A stretch of 39,027 nt of DNA from Burkholderiales bacterium (GCA_021414305.1 JAIOOS010000002.1:1-39027), one strand, 5' to 3'. Shown: positions 17,014-25,195, counted from the first letter of the stretch. The notes: generated by a model from the sequence alone, not told the origin. Translations and numbers: made by a program.

Positions 17014-18261
17014 CTAGACCAGGAACATCACCGCGGCCACCACGGTCGGCGCGAGCGCGCCGAGGAGCAGGCCGACCGCGCCGATCGAGCCGTTGTCGAA
17101 GCCCTGGCGGAGCAGGGCCACGCCGGCCGGATTGGGCGCGTTGGCGATCACCGTCAGCCCGCCGCCGGCCACGGCGCCCGCCACCAGCATGTACTTCGCC
17201 TCTGCGCTCATGCCGTCGATCAGGGAGCCCAGGTAGGTGAGTGCGGCGTTGTCGGCGATCGCCGTCAGGCCGAGGGCGCCGAAGAACAGCGCCAATGGCC
17301 TGAGGCTCGAGATGAGCGGCTGCAGCCACCACGCCTGCAGGCCGCCGAGGACCACCAGGCCGGCGAGAAAGAATCCGACCAGAAGCGCCTCCTTCAGGAG
17401 CAGCGGGCTCTGATGGCGGGCATAGGCCTGGGTGAAGCCGACGAACAGCAGGAACAGGCCGAGGAAGATCACCGGGTGGTGGGCGAAGACCACCGTCGCG
17501 ACCAGGAAGGCGAAGTGGATCGCGGTGACCGCCGCCGGCACTCTTCCGCTCCGCTCGGCCGGGGCGACGGCGGCATCGGGCAGGTGCCGGCGCAGCAGGA
17601 AGACAACGCCGGTGGCATTGACGAGCACCGCGATCGCCGCCTTCCAGCCGAAAGTCGAGAGCATGAAGGCGCTGTCCCAGTTCCAGGTCTGGGCAACGAT
17701 GAGCACCGGCGGCGCGGCGAACGAGGTCAGCGTGCCGCCGATCGAGATGTTGACGAACAGGACGCCGAGCGCGCCGTACTTGAGGTGCTCGGGCAGTTCG
17801 GGGCGAAAGACCAGTGGGGCGAGCATGAGCGCCGCCAGGGTCATCGCCGCCGGTTCGGTGACGAGCGAGCCGAGCAGGGGAACGACCGCGAGGCAGAGCC
17901 AGGCCTCGGCGACCGCCGCGCGCACGGGCAGGAGCCGCGCCAGCAGGGCGACCAGGCCCTTGATCGCCTCGAGCACCGGCCGCGAAGCGGCGACGACCAT
18001 GATCACCACCACGAACAGCGGCTCGGTGTACTGCCGGCTTTCGGCGTATTCGATCGCCACCGACGAACCGGCGACCACGCCGATCGTCGCCACGAGCACC
18101 GCCGCCCAGAAGCCGAACACCACCTCCACCTCGCCGAGCAGGTGGAACAGCCCGGCGTGCCGGGGGTGGCGGTGCGCCAGGCGCTCGAACGCCTTGGTCG
18201 AGAGGGTGTGCAGCACGGCGACCGCGAACAGGACCGCGGCGATGATCTCGATGGTGCGCAT
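17014..18261 (-). CDS. Putative Na+/H+ antiporter (PF07399 type)
   Basis: The 415-residue polytopic membrane protein has about eleven hydrophobic segments and matches the putative sodium/proton antiporter family formerly called DUF1504. Characteristic stretches are LFHLLGEVEVVFGFWA, RPVLEAIKGLV, LLGSLVTEPAAMTLAALML, VNISIGGTLTSFAAPPVL and LTAIADNAALTYLGSL, the last two resembling the ion-transporter superfamily hairpins. It converges on the CaCA gene with only 7 bases between, and a one-helix miniprotein is encoded 68 bases upstream. Transport function is from the family, not proven. Confidence 0.85.
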   Translation of the reverse strand: MRTIEIIAAVLFAVAVLHTLSTKAFERLAHRHPRHAGLFHLLGEVEVVFGFWAAVLVATIGVVAGSSVAIEYAESRQYTEPLFVVVIMVVAASRPVLEAIKGLVALLARLLPVRAAVAEAWLCLAVVPLLGSLVTEPAAMTLAALMLAPLVFRPELPEHLKYGALGVLFVNISIGGTLTSFAAPPVLIVAQTWNWDSAFMLSTFGWKAAIAVLVNATGVVFLLRRHLPDAAVAPAERSGRVPAAVTAIHFAFLVATVVFAHHPVIFLGLFLLFVGFTQAYARHQSPLLLKEALLVGFFLAGLVVLGGLQAWWLQPLISSLRPLALFFGALGLTAIADNAALTYLGSLIDGMSAEAKYMLVAGAVAGGGLTVIANAPNPAGVALLRQGFDNGSIGAVGLLLGALAPTVVAAVMFLV

Positions 18262-18329
18262 GGGTCAGCCCGATGTCCGGAGCGGCCGGGCGCCGCGCCC
18301 ACGAAGAAGGCGAGCGATGCGAGCCGGCA

Positions 18330-18440
18330 TCAATCGTCCTCGCGGCGCTCGCCGCGGCGTCGGCCGGAGAACATCGTCCACCAGACGATCGCGACCAGCA
18401 GCGCGAGCGCGAGGCCGGCTTCCAGCAGAATGACCCACAT
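18330..18440 (-). CDS. Single-helix membrane miniprotein (36 aa)
   Basis: A 36-residue ORF begins MWVILLEAGLALALLVAIVW, one strong transmembrane helix, and ends in a highly charged tail (GRRRGERREDD). A GGAAGG-type Shine-Dalgarno lies about 9 bases before the ATG at 18440. It precedes the putative Na+/H+ antiporter gene on the same strand by 68 bases. It may be an accessory peptide of that antiporter. Its ATG shares two bases (A and T of 18439-18440) with the divergent mltA ATG, which is odd and leaves open that it is a chance ORF. No family is recognised. Confidence 0.45.
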   Translation of the reverse strand: MWVILLEAGLALALLVAIVWWTMFSGRRRGERREDD

Positions 18441-19656
18441 GACGACCACCTTCCAGGGCGCCAGGCGCCTGGCGGGGACCATTCTAGGAACGCTTGCCGC
18501 CGCGCTGCTGGCGACGCTCCTCGTCGCCTGCTCGAGCACGCCGATCGCCGCACCGCCAACGCCGCCGGCCGGCGGACCGGAAACCGCGCCGAGCGATGCA
18601 CCGGGCCGGGTCGATGACGGCGGCCCGGTCGCCGCCACTGCCGGATCGATGCTGCGCCCGCGCGCCCGCTGGCTCGCGGCCTCCTGGAACGAGCTGCCGG
18701 GCTGGAGCGCCGATCGCGCCAGCAACGCGATGCCGGCGCTGCTGCGCAGTTGCGACCGCCCCGCGCCGGCCTGGGTCGGCGTCTGCGGCCTGGCCCGGCG
18801 CGACGCGTTCGCGCTGCTCGCCGACGACGCCGGCGCCCGCGTCTGGCTCGAGGCGAACCTGCGGCCCTGGCGGGTGGAGTCGCTCGAAGGCGAGACCACC
18901 GGCCTCGCCACCGGCTACTTCGAGCCGCTGGTCGAAGCCTCGCGCCGGCCGCGACCGGGCTTTCGGGTCGCCCTCTACGGCCCGCCCGCCGACCTGGCGA
19001 CGCGAAAGCCCTACTGGACGCGGCAGCAGCTCGACACCCTGCCGGCGGCGCGCCGCTCGCTCGCCGGCAACGAGATCGCCTGGCTGCGCGATCCGCTCGA
19101 CGCCCTGCTGCTGCAGGTTCAGGGCTCGGGTCGGCTCAGCTTCGTCGACGAGCACGACAAGCCGCGCGAGCTGGTGCGCGTGGCCTATGCCGGGCACAAC
19201 GACCAGCCCTACAAGTCGGTCGGCCGCTGGCTGGTCGATCAGGGCGAGCTGCGCCTCGAGCAGGCGTCGTGGCCGGCGATCCGCGCCTGGGCCAGGCAGC
19301 ATCCGAAGCGCGTCGACGAGATGCTCTGGGCCAACCCGAGGGTCGTCTTCTTCCGCGAGGAGCCGCTGCCGGATCCGGCGATCGGTCCGAAGGGCGCGCA
19401 GGGCGTGGCGCTGACGCCGGGCCGCTCGATCGCGGTCGATCCGCAAAGCGTTCCCTACGGCACGCCGGTCTGGCTCGACACCTCCGAGCCGCTCTCGGCG
19501 ACGCCGCTGCGCCGCCTGGTCGTCGCCCAGGACACCGGCTCGGCGATCACCGGCGCGGTGCGCGCCGACTACTTCTGGGGCTGGGGCGAAGCCGCCGAGG
19601 CGCAGGCGGGGCGGATGAAGCAGGCGCTGCGCTATTGGGTGCTGTGGCCGAAGTGA
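18439..19656 (+). CDS. mltA: Membrane-bound lytic murein transglycosylase A
   Basis: The 405-residue outer-membrane lipoprotein cleaves peptidoglycan with formation of 1,6-anhydromuramic acid. A signal peptide ends in a lipobox with C31 (LLVACSS). The MltA double-psi barrel shows ATGYFEPLVEASR, DALLLQVQGSGRL, YAGHNDQPYKSVGRWLVDQGEL in outline, and LVVAQDTGSAITGAVRADYFWG, whose conserved Asp residues form the active site, followed by the 3D-domain end. An alternative ATG lies three codons upstream (18430). The signal peptide needs one of these two starts, although neither has a strong Shine-Dalgarno. Gene order apaG-...-mltA is common in betaproteobacteria. Confidence 0.95.
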   Translation: MTTTFQGARRLAGTILGTLAAALLATLLVACSSTPIAAPPTPPAGGPETAPSDAPGRVDDGGPVAATAGSMLRPRARWLAASWNELPGWSADRASNAMPALLRSCDRPAPAWVGVCGLARRDAFALLADDAGARVWLEANLRPWRVESLEGETTGLATGYFEPLVEASRRPRPGFRVALYGPPADLATRKPYWTRQQLDTLPAARRSLAGNEIAWLRDPLDALLLQVQGSGRLSFVDEHDKPRELVRVAYAGHNDQPYKSVGRWLVDQGELRLEQASWPAIRAWARQHPKRVDEMLWANPRVVFFREEPLPDPAIGPKGAQGVALTPGRSIAVDPQSVPYGTPVWLDTSEPLSATPLRRLVVAQDTGSAITGAVRADYFWGWGEAAEAQAGRMKQALRYWVLWPK

Positions 19657-19717
19657 GAAAGAATGCGGCCGCGATCGCGACCAAGACGTCAGACCCAAGT
19701 CCCGTGGAGAATTGCAG

Positions 19718-20194
19718 ATGACCCGCCGCCCCTTCCTCGCCGCCGCCCTCTCCGCCCTCGGCCTCGGGCCGACGCTCGCCACCGCGCAGGGGCCGACGCC
19801 GAAGATCGAGAAGGTCGTCCTCCCCGACGAAGAGTGGAAGAAGCGCCTGGCGCCAGCCGCCTACGAGGTGCTGCGCCAAGAGGGCACCGAGCGGCCGGGC
19901 TCGAGCCCGCTCAACGCCGAGAAGCGCAAGGGGCGCTTCCACTGCGCCGGCTGCGACCTGCCGCTGTTCGCCTCCGAGACCAAGTTCGAGAGCGGCACCG
20001 GCTGGCCGAGCTTCTACGCCGCGCTGCCCGGCGCGCTGGGTACGAAGACCGACGTGAAGATGATCATTCCGCGCACCGAGTACCACTGCGCCCGCTGCGA
20101 CGGCCACCAGGGCCACGTCTTCGACGACGGCCCGGCGCCGACGGGCAAGCGCTACTGCAACAACGGGGTCGCGCTGAAGTTCGTCGCCGCGTAG
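19718..20194 (+). CDS. msrB: Peptide-methionine (R)-S-oxide reductase with Tat-like signal
   Basis: The 158-residue enzyme reduces the R-sulfoxide of methionine. The ATG at 19718 has GGAG 8 bases upstream; an in-frame TTG two codons earlier is less likely. The N-terminus TRRPFLAAALSALGLG with an AxA-like ATAQG end resembles a twin-arginine signal, so the protein is probably exported. The MsrB domain has zinc pairs C76/C79 and C124/C127, GTGWPSFY (93-100), HCARCDGHQGHVFDDGP and catalytic C147 in RYCNNG, where RYCIN is usual. Export suggests repair of oxidised envelope proteins. Confidence 0.94.
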   Translation: MTRRPFLAAALSALGLGPTLATAQGPTPKIEKVVLPDEEWKKRLAPAAYEVLRQEGTERPGSSPLNAEKRKGRFHCAGCDLPLFASETKFESGTGWPSFYAALPGALGTKTDVKMIIPRTEYHCARCDGHQGHVFDDGPAPTGKRYCNNGVALKFVAA

Positions 20195-20230
20195 CGCCGG
20201 AACCGAGACCTTTGGCGGAGGCGCGCCGCG

Positions 20231-20249
20231 AGAGTCTTTCGTAGACTCT
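20231..20249. promoter_or_regulatory. 7-bp inverted repeat over a -10-like hexamer
   Basis: AGAGTCT (20231-20237) and AGACTCT (20243-20249) are perfectly complementary around a 5-base centre. The right arm contains TAGACT (20242-20247), a -10-like hexamer 7 bases before the ATG of the flavoprotein gene, which has no Shine-Dalgarno. This is consistent with an operator over a leaderless promoter, although a short mRNA hairpin is the alternative. Confidence 0.4.
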
Positions 20250-20254
20250 TGCGC

Positions 20255-21940
20255 ATGGCCACCGCCGACGTCGCGCCCACCCGTCCCGAGAACGACCTCG
20301 ACCCGACCGACCCCTGGCAGCGCGAGGCGCAGACCTTTCCCCGGCTGACGCCGGAGATGGTCGCGCGGGTCTCGCGCTACGGTGCGGTCGAGGAGCTCGC
20401 GCCGCAGATGGAAGTGTTCTCCCGCGGCGATCGCGGCCGCGACTTCTTCGTCATCCTCGAAGGCACGATCGAGGTCTACGAGCGCGACGACGATGGCGCT
20501 GTCGCGGTGTTGCGGCCGCACGTGGAGCGCGAGTTCACCGGCGAGCTCGACCTCTTCAACGACCGCGCAATCCTCGTCAACGGCCGCGCCGGCCCCGCCG
20601 CCACGCGGGTGCTGCGCATCAAGCGCGCCGACTTCCGCCGCCTGGTGCAGAGCGAGCCCGACATCGCCGAGATCATCATGCGCGCCTTCATCCTGCGCCG
20701 CGTCGGCCTGCTGCGGCACAAGCAGGGCGCCGCCGTGCTGATCGGCCCGGCGCACAGCGCCGACACCTTGCGCCTGCAGCAGTTCCTGAACCGCAACGCC
20801 TATCCGACCCGCGTGCTCGACACCGAGCAGGACGCCGACGCCGGCGGCTTCCTCGAGTGCTTCTCGCTCACCGCCGCCGAGCTGCCGGTGATCGTCCTGC
20901 CGGGCCATCGGGCACTGCGCAACCCGAGCCTCGCCGAGCTCGCCGACGCGCTCGGCATCACCGAGGACTTCGACCACGCCACGGTGTTCGACCTGGCCGT
21001 CGTCGGCGCCGGCCCGGCCGGGCTGGCGGCCGCGGTGTACGGCGCCTCGGAGGGCCTGCAGACGATCGTGCTCGAGAGCATCGCCCCCGGCGGCCAGGCG
21101 GGTACCAGCTCGAAGATCGAGAACTACCTCGGCTTTCCCACCGGCATCAGCGGCGAGGCGCTCGCCGGCCGGGCGCAGGTGCAGGCGCAGAAGTTCGGCG
21201 CCCGGCTCGCGGTTTCGCGCGCGGTCACCGGGATCGATTGCGACGACGAGCCCTATCGGCTCAAGCTCGACGACGGCGCCGCGATCCGCGCCCGCGCCGT
21301 CGTCATCGCCACCGGCGCGCGCTACCGCAAGCTCGACGTGCCCGGCTTCGAGCGCTTCGAAGGCCAGGGCATCTACTACGCGGCGACGGCGATGGAGGCC
21401 AACCTCTGCCAGGCCGCCGAGGTCATCGTCGTCGGCGGCGGCAACTCGGCCGGGCAGGCGGCGGTGTTCCTGTCGCGCACCGCGCGCCACGTGCATGTGC
21501 TGGTGCGCAGCGCCGGGCTGGCGGCGACGATGTCCGACTACCTGGTGCAGCGGATCGAGCGCTCCGGGCAGATCAGCCTGCACGTCCACTCCGAGATCGT
21601 CGCCCTCGAAGGCGAGACGACGCTCGTCGCGGTCGCCTGGCGCAACCGGCAGAGCGGCGAGCAGACGCGAAGGCCGGTGTCGGCGATCTTCGCCATGATC
21701 GGCGCCGAGCCGAACACCGGCTGGGTCGACGGCTGCCTCGAGCTCGATGCGAAAGGCTTCGTCGTCACCGGCGCAGACGCCGGCCAGGGCGCCGATTCGC
21801 CCTACGCGACCTCGCGTCCCGGCGTCTATGCGGTCGGCGACGTGCGCTCGGGCTCGGTCAAGCGGGTCGCCTCGGGCGTGGGCGAGGGCTCGGTCGTGGT
21901 GCAGGCGATCCACCGCTACCTGCACCCGGCGAGCGACTGA
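20255..21940 (+). CDS. cNMP-binding domain fused to thioredoxin-reductase-like flavoprotein
   Basis: The 561-residue protein has an N-terminal cyclic-nucleotide-binding-like domain (about residues 30-145, with FSRGDRGRDFFVILEGTIEVYE and FTGELDLFNDR), a linker domain to about 240, and a C-terminal NAD(P)H/FAD oxidoreductase. The FAD motif GAGPAGLAAAVY is near 249, SIAPGGQAGTSSKIENYLGFP follows, and the NADPH motif GGGNSAGQAA is near 392. Where thioredoxin reductases have CATC, this protein has YYAATAMEANLC, so the redox-active disulfide is missing. It probably reduces a ferredoxin-like or unknown partner, with activity possibly gated by a nucleotide. GVYAVGDVRSGSVKRVASGVGEG closes the fold. 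Confidence 0.9.
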   Translation: MATADVAPTRPENDLDPTDPWQREAQTFPRLTPEMVARVSRYGAVEELAPQMEVFSRGDRGRDFFVILEGTIEVYERDDDGAVAVLRPHVEREFTGELDLFNDRAILVNGRAGPAATRVLRIKRADFRRLVQSEPDIAEIIMRAFILRRVGLLRHKQGAAVLIGPAHSADTLRLQQFLNRNAYPTRVLDTEQDADAGGFLECFSLTAAELPVIVLPGHRALRNPSLAELADALGITEDFDHATVFDLAVVGAGPAGLAAAVYGASEGLQTIVLESIAPGGQAGTSSKIENYLGFPTGISGEALAGRAQVQAQKFGARLAVSRAVTGIDCDDEPYRLKLDDGAAIRARAVVIATGARYRKLDVPGFERFEGQGIYYAATAMEANLCQAAEVIVVGGGNSAGQAAVFLSRTARHVHVLVRSAGLAATMSDYLVQRIERSGQISLHVHSEIVALEGETTLVAVAWRNRQSGEQTRRPVSAIFAMIGAEPNTGWVDGCLELDAKGFVVTGADAGQGADSPYATSRPGVYAVGDVRSGSVKRVASGVGEGSVVVQAIHRYLHPASD

Positions 21941-21942
21941 AC

Positions 21943-23157
21943 CTAGGGCACCTCGGTCGCGGCGGCGACCGCCGGCTCCATCGCCGGGCCGGGCCGCGGC
22001 AGGAGCATCAGCGCGGCGAACGCGGCGAGGCCGAGCAGGGCGGAGAACCACAGCGCGCCCGCGCCCCAGCGGTCGAGCAGCAGCCCGAACAGCCACGGCG
22101 ACGAGGCCTGCGCGATCCGCGCCGGCACCATCAGCACGCCCTGGCGCAAGCCGTAGCCCTGCGGCCCGAACAGGACCAGCGGCAAGGTGCCCTTGGCGAT
22201 CGTCAGGATGCCGTTGCCGGCGCCGTGCAGGATCGCGAACAGGGCCGCCGCCGGCGCGCCGAGCAGCGCCAGCACGGCAGCGCCGACCGGATGCATCAGC
22301 GCCGCGAGCCGCGCCGAGAGCATCGGATGGACGTGGCGCAGGACGCCGAACTCGAGCAGCCGGCCGCCGACCTGCGCCGGCCCGACCAGCGCGCCGATCG
22401 CCACCGCGGCCGCTAGCGTCGCCCCGCCGGCCTGCAGGAGGCGCGGCAGGTGTGCGGCCATCGCCGTGCTGACGAACCAGGTGACGGCGAAGACGAAGGC
22501 GAGGATGACCGCGGCGCGGCGCCGGCTGGCGCTGTCGGCGACGCCCGGGTCGCCGGCCCGCGATCCCGCCGAGTGCGTCGGCTCGAGCGCCGCCGCGCGC
22601 GGCAGGCAGGCGTTGAGCGGGATGCCGAGCACGAGATGCAGCCCCGCCCAGGCGAAGCAGGCGCCGCGCCAGCCGAGCTGCTGCTCGAGCAGCGTCGTCA
22701 GCGGCCAGCCGACGGTGCTGGCGAAGCCGGCGATCAGGGTGATGCCGGTGATCAGGTTGCGCGAGCCGTGGCCGTGCAGGCGAACGAGCGCCGCGAACGC
22801 CGCCTCGTACAGGCCGCTGCCCATGCCGACGCCGAGCAGCAGCCAGGCGACGAACATGTCGACCGGCCCGCGCGCGAGGCCGAGACCCGCGAGGCCGAGC
22901 GCGAACACCAGGTTGCTGCCGATCAGCACCGGCCGGCCGCCCCAGCGGTCGATCGCCCGGCCGGCGAACGGACCCAGCCCGGCCGAGACCAGCAGGGCGA
23001 GCGAGAACGCGGCGAAGACCGTCGGCGCGGCGATGCCGAGGTCGCGCGCCATCGGCGTCGCCAGCATGGCCGGCAGGTAGTAGGACGAGGCCCAGGCGAG
23101 CGTCTGCGCGCTGCCGAGCGCGGCGACCGTCGCAACCGGGCGCTGCGGCGCCGTCAT
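21943..23157 (-). CDS. Major facilitator superfamily transporter
   Basis: The 404-residue membrane protein has about twelve hydrophobic segments in two halves. The first half carries the loop GRAIDRWGGRPVLIGSNLVFALG, the conserved loop 2-3 pattern of MFS proteins, and the fourth/fifth helix region has the LLLGVGMGSGLYEAAFAAL element. The second half contains LFGPQGYGLRQGVLMVPARIAQASSPWLFG. The substrate cannot be read from the sequence. Its ATG starts one base after the stop of the sigma-factor gene, so it is the distal gene of that unit. Confidence 0.9.
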   Translation of the reverse strand: MTAPQRPVATVAALGSAQTLAWASSYYLPAMLATPMARDLGIAAPTVFAAFSLALLVSAGLGPFAGRAIDRWGGRPVLIGSNLVFALGLAGLGLARGPVDMFVAWLLLGVGMGSGLYEAAFAALVRLHGHGSRNLITGITLIAGFASTVGWPLTTLLEQQLGWRGACFAWAGLHLVLGIPLNACLPRAAALEPTHSAGSRAGDPGVADSASRRRAAVILAFVFAVTWFVSTAMAAHLPRLLQAGGATLAAAVAIGALVGPAQVGGRLLEFGVLRHVHPMLSARLAALMHPVGAAVLALLGAPAAALFAILHGAGNGILTIAKGTLPLVLFGPQGYGLRQGVLMVPARIAQASSPWLFGLLLDRWGAGALWFSALLGLAAFAALMLLPRPGPAMEPAVAAATEVP

Positions 23158-23158
23158 C

Positions 23159-24433
23159 TCAGGCGCAGCTCGCGGCGCGCGCGCGCAGCAGGCGCTGCTC
23201 GGCCACGTTCCTCGTCATCGTCGCCGCGCGCTCGAACTCCCGGCGCGCTTCGCTCGCCCGGCCGAGCCTGGCGAGCAGGTCGCCGCGCACCGTCGGCAGC
23301 AGGTGGTAGTTCGCCATCGCCGGCTCGTCGCGCAGCGCGTCGACGATCGCCAGGCCCGCCTCCGCGCCGAACGCCATGCCGACCGCGACCGCGCGGTTGA
23401 GCTCGACCACCGGCGACGGCGCCACCTCGGCCAGGGTCGCGTAGAGCGCGGCGATCCGCGCCCAGTCGGTGTCGCCGGCGCTGCGCGCCCGGGCGTGGCA
23501 GGCGGCGAGCGCGGCCTGCAGCGCATACGGGCCGCGGCCGCCACCCAGCACCTCGCAGCGCGCGAGCGCGACCAGGCCGCGGCGGACGAGGAGCGGATCC
23601 CAGCGCGCGCGATCCTGCTCGAGCAGCAGGACCGGCCGGCCCTGCGCGTCGCTGCGGGCGGGGATGCGCGAGGCCTGGATCTCCATCAGCGCGACCAGGC
23701 CGTGCACCTCGCTCTCCTCGGGCGCGAGCCCGCCGAGGATGCGGCCCAGGCGCAGCGCCTCGTCGCAAAGCTGCGGCCGCATCCAGTCGTCGCCCGCGGT
23801 CGCCGAGTAGCCCTCGTTGAAGACGAGATAGATCACCTCGAGCACCGAAGCCAGCCGCGGCGCGCGCGCACTCGCCGCGGGCACCTCGAACGGCACCTTC
23901 GCCGCCGCCAGGCTGCGCTTGGCGCGGACGATGCGCTGCGCGAGCGTCGCCTCGGGCACGAGAAAGGCGCGTGCGATCTCGTCGGTGGCGAGGCCGCCGA
24001 TCAGGCGCAGCGTCAAGGCGACCCGGCCTTCGGTCGGCAGGACCGGATGGCAGGCGGTGAAGATCAGGCGCAGCAGGTCGTCGCCGATGTCGTCTTCGCT
24101 CGCCTCGGCGAGCGCGTCGACGAAGTCCGGCGTCACGTGCGCCCCCAGCGCTTCCATGTCGGCGCCGAGCTCCTCGTGCTTGCTCGCATGCAGGCGCTCC
24201 TGGCGCAGGCGATCGAGGGCCCGGTTCTTCGCCGTCCGCATCAGCCACGCGCCGGGGTTGTCGGGCACGCCTTCGCCGGGCCAGTGCTCGAGCGCGGCGA
24301 CCAGGGCATCCTGCGCCAGCTCCTCGGCCAGGCCGATGTCGCGCACCATGCGGGCGACGCCGGCGATCACCTTGGCCGATTCGATCCGCCAGACGGCGTC
24401 GATCGCGCGGTGGGTGGCCTCGAGGGTCGCCAT
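23159..24433 (-). CDS. ECF42-type RNA polymerase sigma factor with C-terminal extension
   Basis: The 424-residue sigma-70-like factor begins MATLEATHRAIDAVWRIESA. Region 2 shows AEELAQDALVAALEHWP and NPGAWLMRTAKNRALDRLRQ (to about residue 80). Region 4 has LTLRLIGGLATDEIARAFLVPEATLAQRIVRAKR (about 140-175). A long C-terminal extension of the DUF6596 type follows (VIYLVFNEGYSA, DEALRLGRILGGLAPEESEVHGLVALMEIQASR, then helical repeats). This architecture, next to a YCII/DGPF protein gene, defines the ECF42 group, which has no dedicated anti-sigma factor. The downstream MFS gene is probably in the same operon. Confidence 0.93.
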   Translation of the reverse strand: MATLEATHRAIDAVWRIESAKVIAGVARMVRDIGLAEELAQDALVAALEHWPGEGVPDNPGAWLMRTAKNRALDRLRQERLHASKHEELGADMEALGAHVTPDFVDALAEASEDDIGDDLLRLIFTACHPVLPTEGRVALTLRLIGGLATDEIARAFLVPEATLAQRIVRAKRSLAAAKVPFEVPAASARAPRLASVLEVIYLVFNEGYSATAGDDWMRPQLCDEALRLGRILGGLAPEESEVHGLVALMEIQASRIPARSDAQGRPVLLLEQDRARWDPLLVRRGLVALARCEVLGGGRGPYALQAALAACHARARSAGDTDWARIAALYATLAEVAPSPVVELNRAVAVGMAFGAEAGLAIVDALRDEPAMANYHLLPTVRGDLLARLGRASEARREFERAATMTRNVAEQRLLRARAASCA

Positions 24434-24483
24434 CGGGCGCGGCCGGATCGCCGGAATCGCGGCAGCGCCGGAGCGGTGGGCGC

Positions 24484-24837
24484 TCAGGCCCAGCAAGGCC
24501 CGACCTTGCGGACCTCGACCGTGCACCACTCGGCCGCGGGGCATTCTGCAGCGATCGCCAGCGCCTCGGCCAGCGTGGCGACGTCGACCAGGAAGAAGCC
24601 GCCGACCATCTCCTTGGCCTCGGCGAACGGGCCGTCGAGGACCCGCGCCTTGCCGTTGCGCACCTGCAGGCGCGCGCCTTCGTCGAGCGAGGCGAGCGAT
24701 TCCACGCCGCGCAGAACGCCGCGCTGCTTCAGGCTCTCGGCGAAGGCGAGCATGCGGTCGTAGACCTCGTGCCCGGCGGCAACGCCGCGCTCGCGTCGCT
24801 GCCCCACGTGCTCGACCATCATCAGCATGTACGGCAT
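24484..24837 (-). CDS. YCII/DGPF-domain protein
   Basis: The 117-residue protein is of the YCII-related family, ferredoxin-like alpha/beta folds with few known activities. The DGPF signature is at residues 68-71 (LDGPFAEAKEMVGGFFLVD), and the N-terminus MPYMLMMVEH is typical. The ATG at 24837 is chosen because upstream in-frame codons do not resemble the family. It lies 50 bases upstream of the ECF42 sigma gene. DGPF proteins are the standard genomic partner and usual regulon member of ECF42 sigma factors. Confidence 0.92.
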   Translation of the reverse strand: MPYMLMMVEHVGQRRERGVAAGHEVYDRMLAFAESLKQRGVLRGVESLASLDEGARLQVRNGKARVLDGPFAEAKEMVGGFFLVDVATLAEALAIAAECPAAEWCTVEVRKVGPCWA

Positions 24838-24880
24838 GCGCGCGAGGCTACCAAAAAGCCCGGCGCAGGAGCTCTTCCGG

Positions 24881-25195
24881 TCAACCGCTCGCCTTGCGAG
24901 CCGCCGCCTTGTCCCGGATGAAGGCACCGATCTCCCGCATCGACAGCGAGCCGCTCCTTGCGCTGTCGATCTCGTCGAAGTGCTTGTAGACGAACGGCAT
25001 GCCGGCCTTGGCCTCTTCCTTCGTGAGCCGCCCGTCGTGGTTTGCGTCGGCGGCGGCGAAGCGCTTCTGCAGCTCGGCCGCCATGTCCCGCCCGCGGCCG
25101 CCTTCGGCCGCCTGGGCGCAGGCGCTGGACGAGGCGATTCCCGCTAGGGCGAGCACTGCCACGGCGCGCCCCCAGGATCGATGTGATGCGCGCAT
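24881..25195 (-). CDS. Secreted EF-hand protein
   Basis: The 104-residue protein has an N-terminal signal segment (RAVAVLALAGIASSSACAQA) and two EF-hand loops. The first, D50 to E61 (DANHDGRLTKEE), is canonical for calcium binding. The second, D77 to E88 (DSARSGSLSMRE), has Ala at the third position and Ser at the fifth, so it may bind weakly or not at all. An AAGGA Shine-Dalgarno lies about 9 bases before the ATG. It sits between the low-complexity secreted protein and the YCII gene, with 40-43 base gaps. Confidence 0.85.
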   Translation of the reverse strand: MRASHRSWGRAVAVLALAGIASSSACAQAAEGGRGRDMAAELQKRFAAADANHDGRLTKEEAKAGMPFVYKHFDEIDSARSGSLSMREIGAFIRDKAAARKASG

